DNA of 54,049 nt from an uncultured Acidobacteriota bacterium (GTDB taxonomy: Bacteria; Acidobacteriota; Polarisedimenticolia; Polarisedimenticolales; JAIQFR01): contig CALMJU010000083.1 in assembly GCA_937864465.1 (NCBI GenBank), positions 111,456-165,504 on the forward strand, read 5' to 3'. Under the pieces are notes generated by a model. The model saw only the letters and a program-made list of their open reading frames with translations. It did not search any database and was not told the DNA's origin. The stretch's first letter is position 1. Each line of letters opens with the position of its first letter. A program made the translations under genes and the position numbers. Below, piece after piece: positions 52,697 to 54,049 of this stretch.

Positions 52697-53952
52697 GAAG
52701 GCCCGGCTCGGGCTGGATCGAGAACGCGCGCTTCGCGCTGGCCGCGATGCGGGAGCAGAAGCTCCGGAGCTTCCTGACGCTGCTGGGCGTCATGGCCGGG
52801 GTCGCGACCGTGATCATGATGGTGAGCTTCGTGGTCGGCTTCGAGCGCCAGGTCACCGCCGCATTCACGTCGTTCGGCTCCCACCTCGTCCAGTTCCAGA
52901 AGTTCGAGCCGCGCTTCGGCCCCGGCGGTCACCCGGAGGAAGAGCGGAACCGGAGGGACCTGACGATCGAGGACGCCCTCGCCCTCAAGAGGCTGTCGAA
53001 GCTCGTCAAGGCGGTTTCGCAGGAGCGCTACCTCTTTCGAGGGGGCGTCGTCGTGAAGGCGGGAAGGAACCAGATGGACAGCGCCACCGTCTTCGGCACG
53101 AACCCCGACTACTCCGAGGCCAACGTCCATTTCGTCCAGGACGGCCGGTTCTTCACCGATTCCGACATCGAGCACGCGGCGCCGGTCTGCGTCATCGGGC
53201 CCGACGTCGCCGACAGGCTCTTCCCGCTCCAGGACCCGATCGACCGGGTCCTCACGATCAACGGGCGGTCGTACCGGGTGATCGGGCTGTTCGAGTCGAA
53301 GGGGCAGTTTTTCGGCGGGAGCAACGACGCCTTCGTGTCGATCCCGATCAGCGCGTTCGATTCCCTGTTCCCCGAGGTCAAGAACGGCGGTGGAGACACG
53401 ATCCACATAGCCACGGTCCCGAAGCGCCCCGAGGACTTCGAGGCGCTGATCGACGAGGAGACGGCGATACTCCGCGCCCGCAGGGGCCTGAGGCCGGGGC
53501 AGCCGAACGACTTCGCGGTCATGACGAGCGTCGGCCGGCTGAACCAGTTCCGGCAGATCACGGGCGGCGTGGCCGCCGCGATGCTCGTCATCGCGGCGAT
53601 CGCGCTCCTCGTCGGCGGCGTCGGCGTCATGAACATCATGCTCGTCAACGTCACCCAGAGGACGCGGGAGATCGGGCTCCGCAAGGCGATCGGGGCCCGC
53701 AGACGGGACATCGCCGTCCAGTTCCTGGTCGAGGCGGTGACGCTGACGGCCGTGGGGGGAACCCTCGGCATCGGCCTCGGGCTCGGCGCCGCCTTCCTCG
53801 TGCGCCTCACGCTCGAGTTCCAGGCGGCCGCGCCCGTCTGGTCGATCGTCCTCGGATTCGGCGTGTCGACGGTAGTCGGCCTCGTCTTCGGCATGTGGCC
53901 CGCGATCAAGGCGGCGCGCCAGGACCCGATCGAGGCGCTGCGGTACGAGTGA
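52693..53952 (+). CDS. MacB/FtsX-type ABC permease, second of two
   Basis: The 419-residue protein is a paralogue of the previous gene with the same layout: an early helix (SFLTLLGVMAGVATVIMMVSF), a large periplasmic domain, then NIMLVNVTQRTREIGLRKAIGARRRDI and three C-terminal helices ending in DPIEALRYE, a common permease end. No ATP-binding domain is present. Two unequal permeases may form a heterodimer, unlike homodimeric MacB. The gene is followed by a hairpin and an unrelated-looking start, so no ATPase follows directly within the window. Confidence 0.88.
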   Translation: MRRPGSGWIENARFALAAMREQKLRSFLTLLGVMAGVATVIMMVSFVVGFERQVTAAFTSFGSHLVQFQKFEPRFGPGGHPEEERNRRDLTIEDALALKRLSKLVKAVSQERYLFRGGVVVKAGRNQMDSATVFGTNPDYSEANVHFVQDGRFFTDSDIEHAAPVCVIGPDVADRLFPLQDPIDRVLTINGRSYRVIGLFESKGQFFGGSNDAFVSIPISAFDSLFPEVKNGGGDTIHIATVPKRPEDFEALIDEETAILRARRGLRPGQPNDFAVMTSVGRLNQFRQITGGVAAAMLVIAAIALLVGGVGVMNIMLVNVTQRTREIGLRKAIGARRRDIAVQFLVEAVTLTAVGGTLGIGLGLGAAFLVRLTLEFQAAAPVWSIVLGFGVSTVVGLVFGMWPAIKAARQDPIEALRYE

Positions 53953-53960
53953 GATCGGCG

Positions 53961-54003
53961 ATCGGGGGACAGCAACCGATTTAGAATGGTTGCCGTCCCC
54001 GAT
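53961..54003 (+). repeat. Imperfect hairpin after the permease operon
   Basis: Arms 53961-53977 and 53988-54003 pair except for one bulged G and one A-C mismatch, around a 10-base loop. The arms contain GGGGACAGCAACC and its near-complement. The pattern resembles hairpins that occur near REP-associated (Y1) transposases, and it could equally be a terminator. A TAGAAT sequence in the loop region could be a -10 for the next gene. Confidence 0.45.
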
Positions 54004-54023
54004 TTCGGGGCGGGGAGAGGAAC

Positions 54024-54049
54024 ATGGGCGGTCGGGGGATGCGGCAGTA
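54024..54049 (+). CDS. Start of a truncated gene at the window end
   Basis: ATG at 54024 follows GGGGAGAGG at a normal distance, and eight codons (MGGRGMRQ) are visible before the window ends. Too little remains to name it. The hairpin upstream makes a transposase of the REP type one possibility. Confidence 0.3.

Noticed and set aside
1-54049. CRISPR arrays, tRNA or rRNA genes and complete mobile elements
   Set aside because: No regularly spaced repeats, cloverleaf-like sequence in the gaps, integrase or full transposase was seen. Gaps between genes are short, at most about 225 bases.

Overview
The window is about 54 kb of very GC-rich DNA (roughly 70% GC by eye, with G/C in most third codon positions) from a bacterium. 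It reads as a Gram-negative, two-membrane organism. The evidence is a Lipid-A-type acyltransferase, a patatin fused to an outer-membrane barrel, a YdbH/YdbL-like envelope pair, several lipoproteins, an outer-membrane barrel protein and a MacA-type periplasmic adaptor. The mix of an M1 peptidase, a Vps10/BNR-repeat protein, DUF4388, an OorDABC-type oxidoreductase and a split saccharopine pathway would fit a high-GC lineage such as Acidobacteriota or 'Eisenbacteria'-like phyla. That placement is inference, not something the sequence proves. I see no rRNA, tRNA, CRISPR array, integrase or complete transposon. Genes are tightly packed: no gene-free stretch exceeds about 225 bases, and many neighbours overlap by 4 bases (ATGA or GTGA).

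Layout. 1-2.1 kb: the 3' part of an M1 metallopeptidase gene, a MntA-HepT toxin-antitoxin module, and an exact 283-base second copy of the peptidase gene's 3' end. 2.2-2.5 kb: a small secreted or anchored protein with a twice-repeated ten-residue motif and its own promoter-like sequence. 2.6-7.4 kb (minus): DUF362 and DUF6599 proteins, a DUF1684 protein, TtcA, and a TIM-barrel-like exported protein. 7.5-9.6 kb: a Trk/Ktr potassium uptake pair. 9.6-11.7 kb (minus): a YfhO-type membrane protein. 11.8-17.2 kb: split lysine-ketoglutarate reductase and saccharopine dehydrogenase, an ADP-forming acyl-CoA synthetase and a small protein. 17.2-20.1 kb: a SWIM-SNF2 helicase. 20.1-28.2 kb (minus): YdbL-like and YdbH-like proteins, a large exported protein and a membrane TPR protein.

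28.3-35.2 kb (plus): an acyltransferase and patatin-barrel operon, phosphoketolase, and a dicarboxylate/amino-acid symporter. 35.2-37.3 kb (minus): a four-gene ECF sigma, anti-sigma, DUF4252 and lipoprotein operon in which every junction overlaps by 4 bases. 37.6-43.4 kb (plus): 2-oxoacid:ferredoxin oxidoreductase (delta-alpha-beta-gamma) followed by a 980-residue GlnE-like protein with two nucleotidyltransferase domains. 43.4-45.9 kb (minus): a DUF4388 protein. 46.0-49.3 kb (plus): a BNR/Vps10 protein. 49.4-50.0 kb (minus): an outer-membrane barrel. 50.2-54.0 kb (plus): a MacA-like adaptor and two MacB-type permeases with no ATPase in view, then a hairpin and the start of a truncated gene.

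The points most worth following up are: the toxin-antitoxin module between duplicated gene ends; the small protein whose repeated motif differs only by synonymous changes; the GlnE-like double nucleotidyltransferase behind the oxidoreductase; the YdbH-like gene with an apparent CTG start next to a possible YnbE-YdbL fusion; an inverted repeat on the acyltransferase promoter; and several starts that look leaderless.
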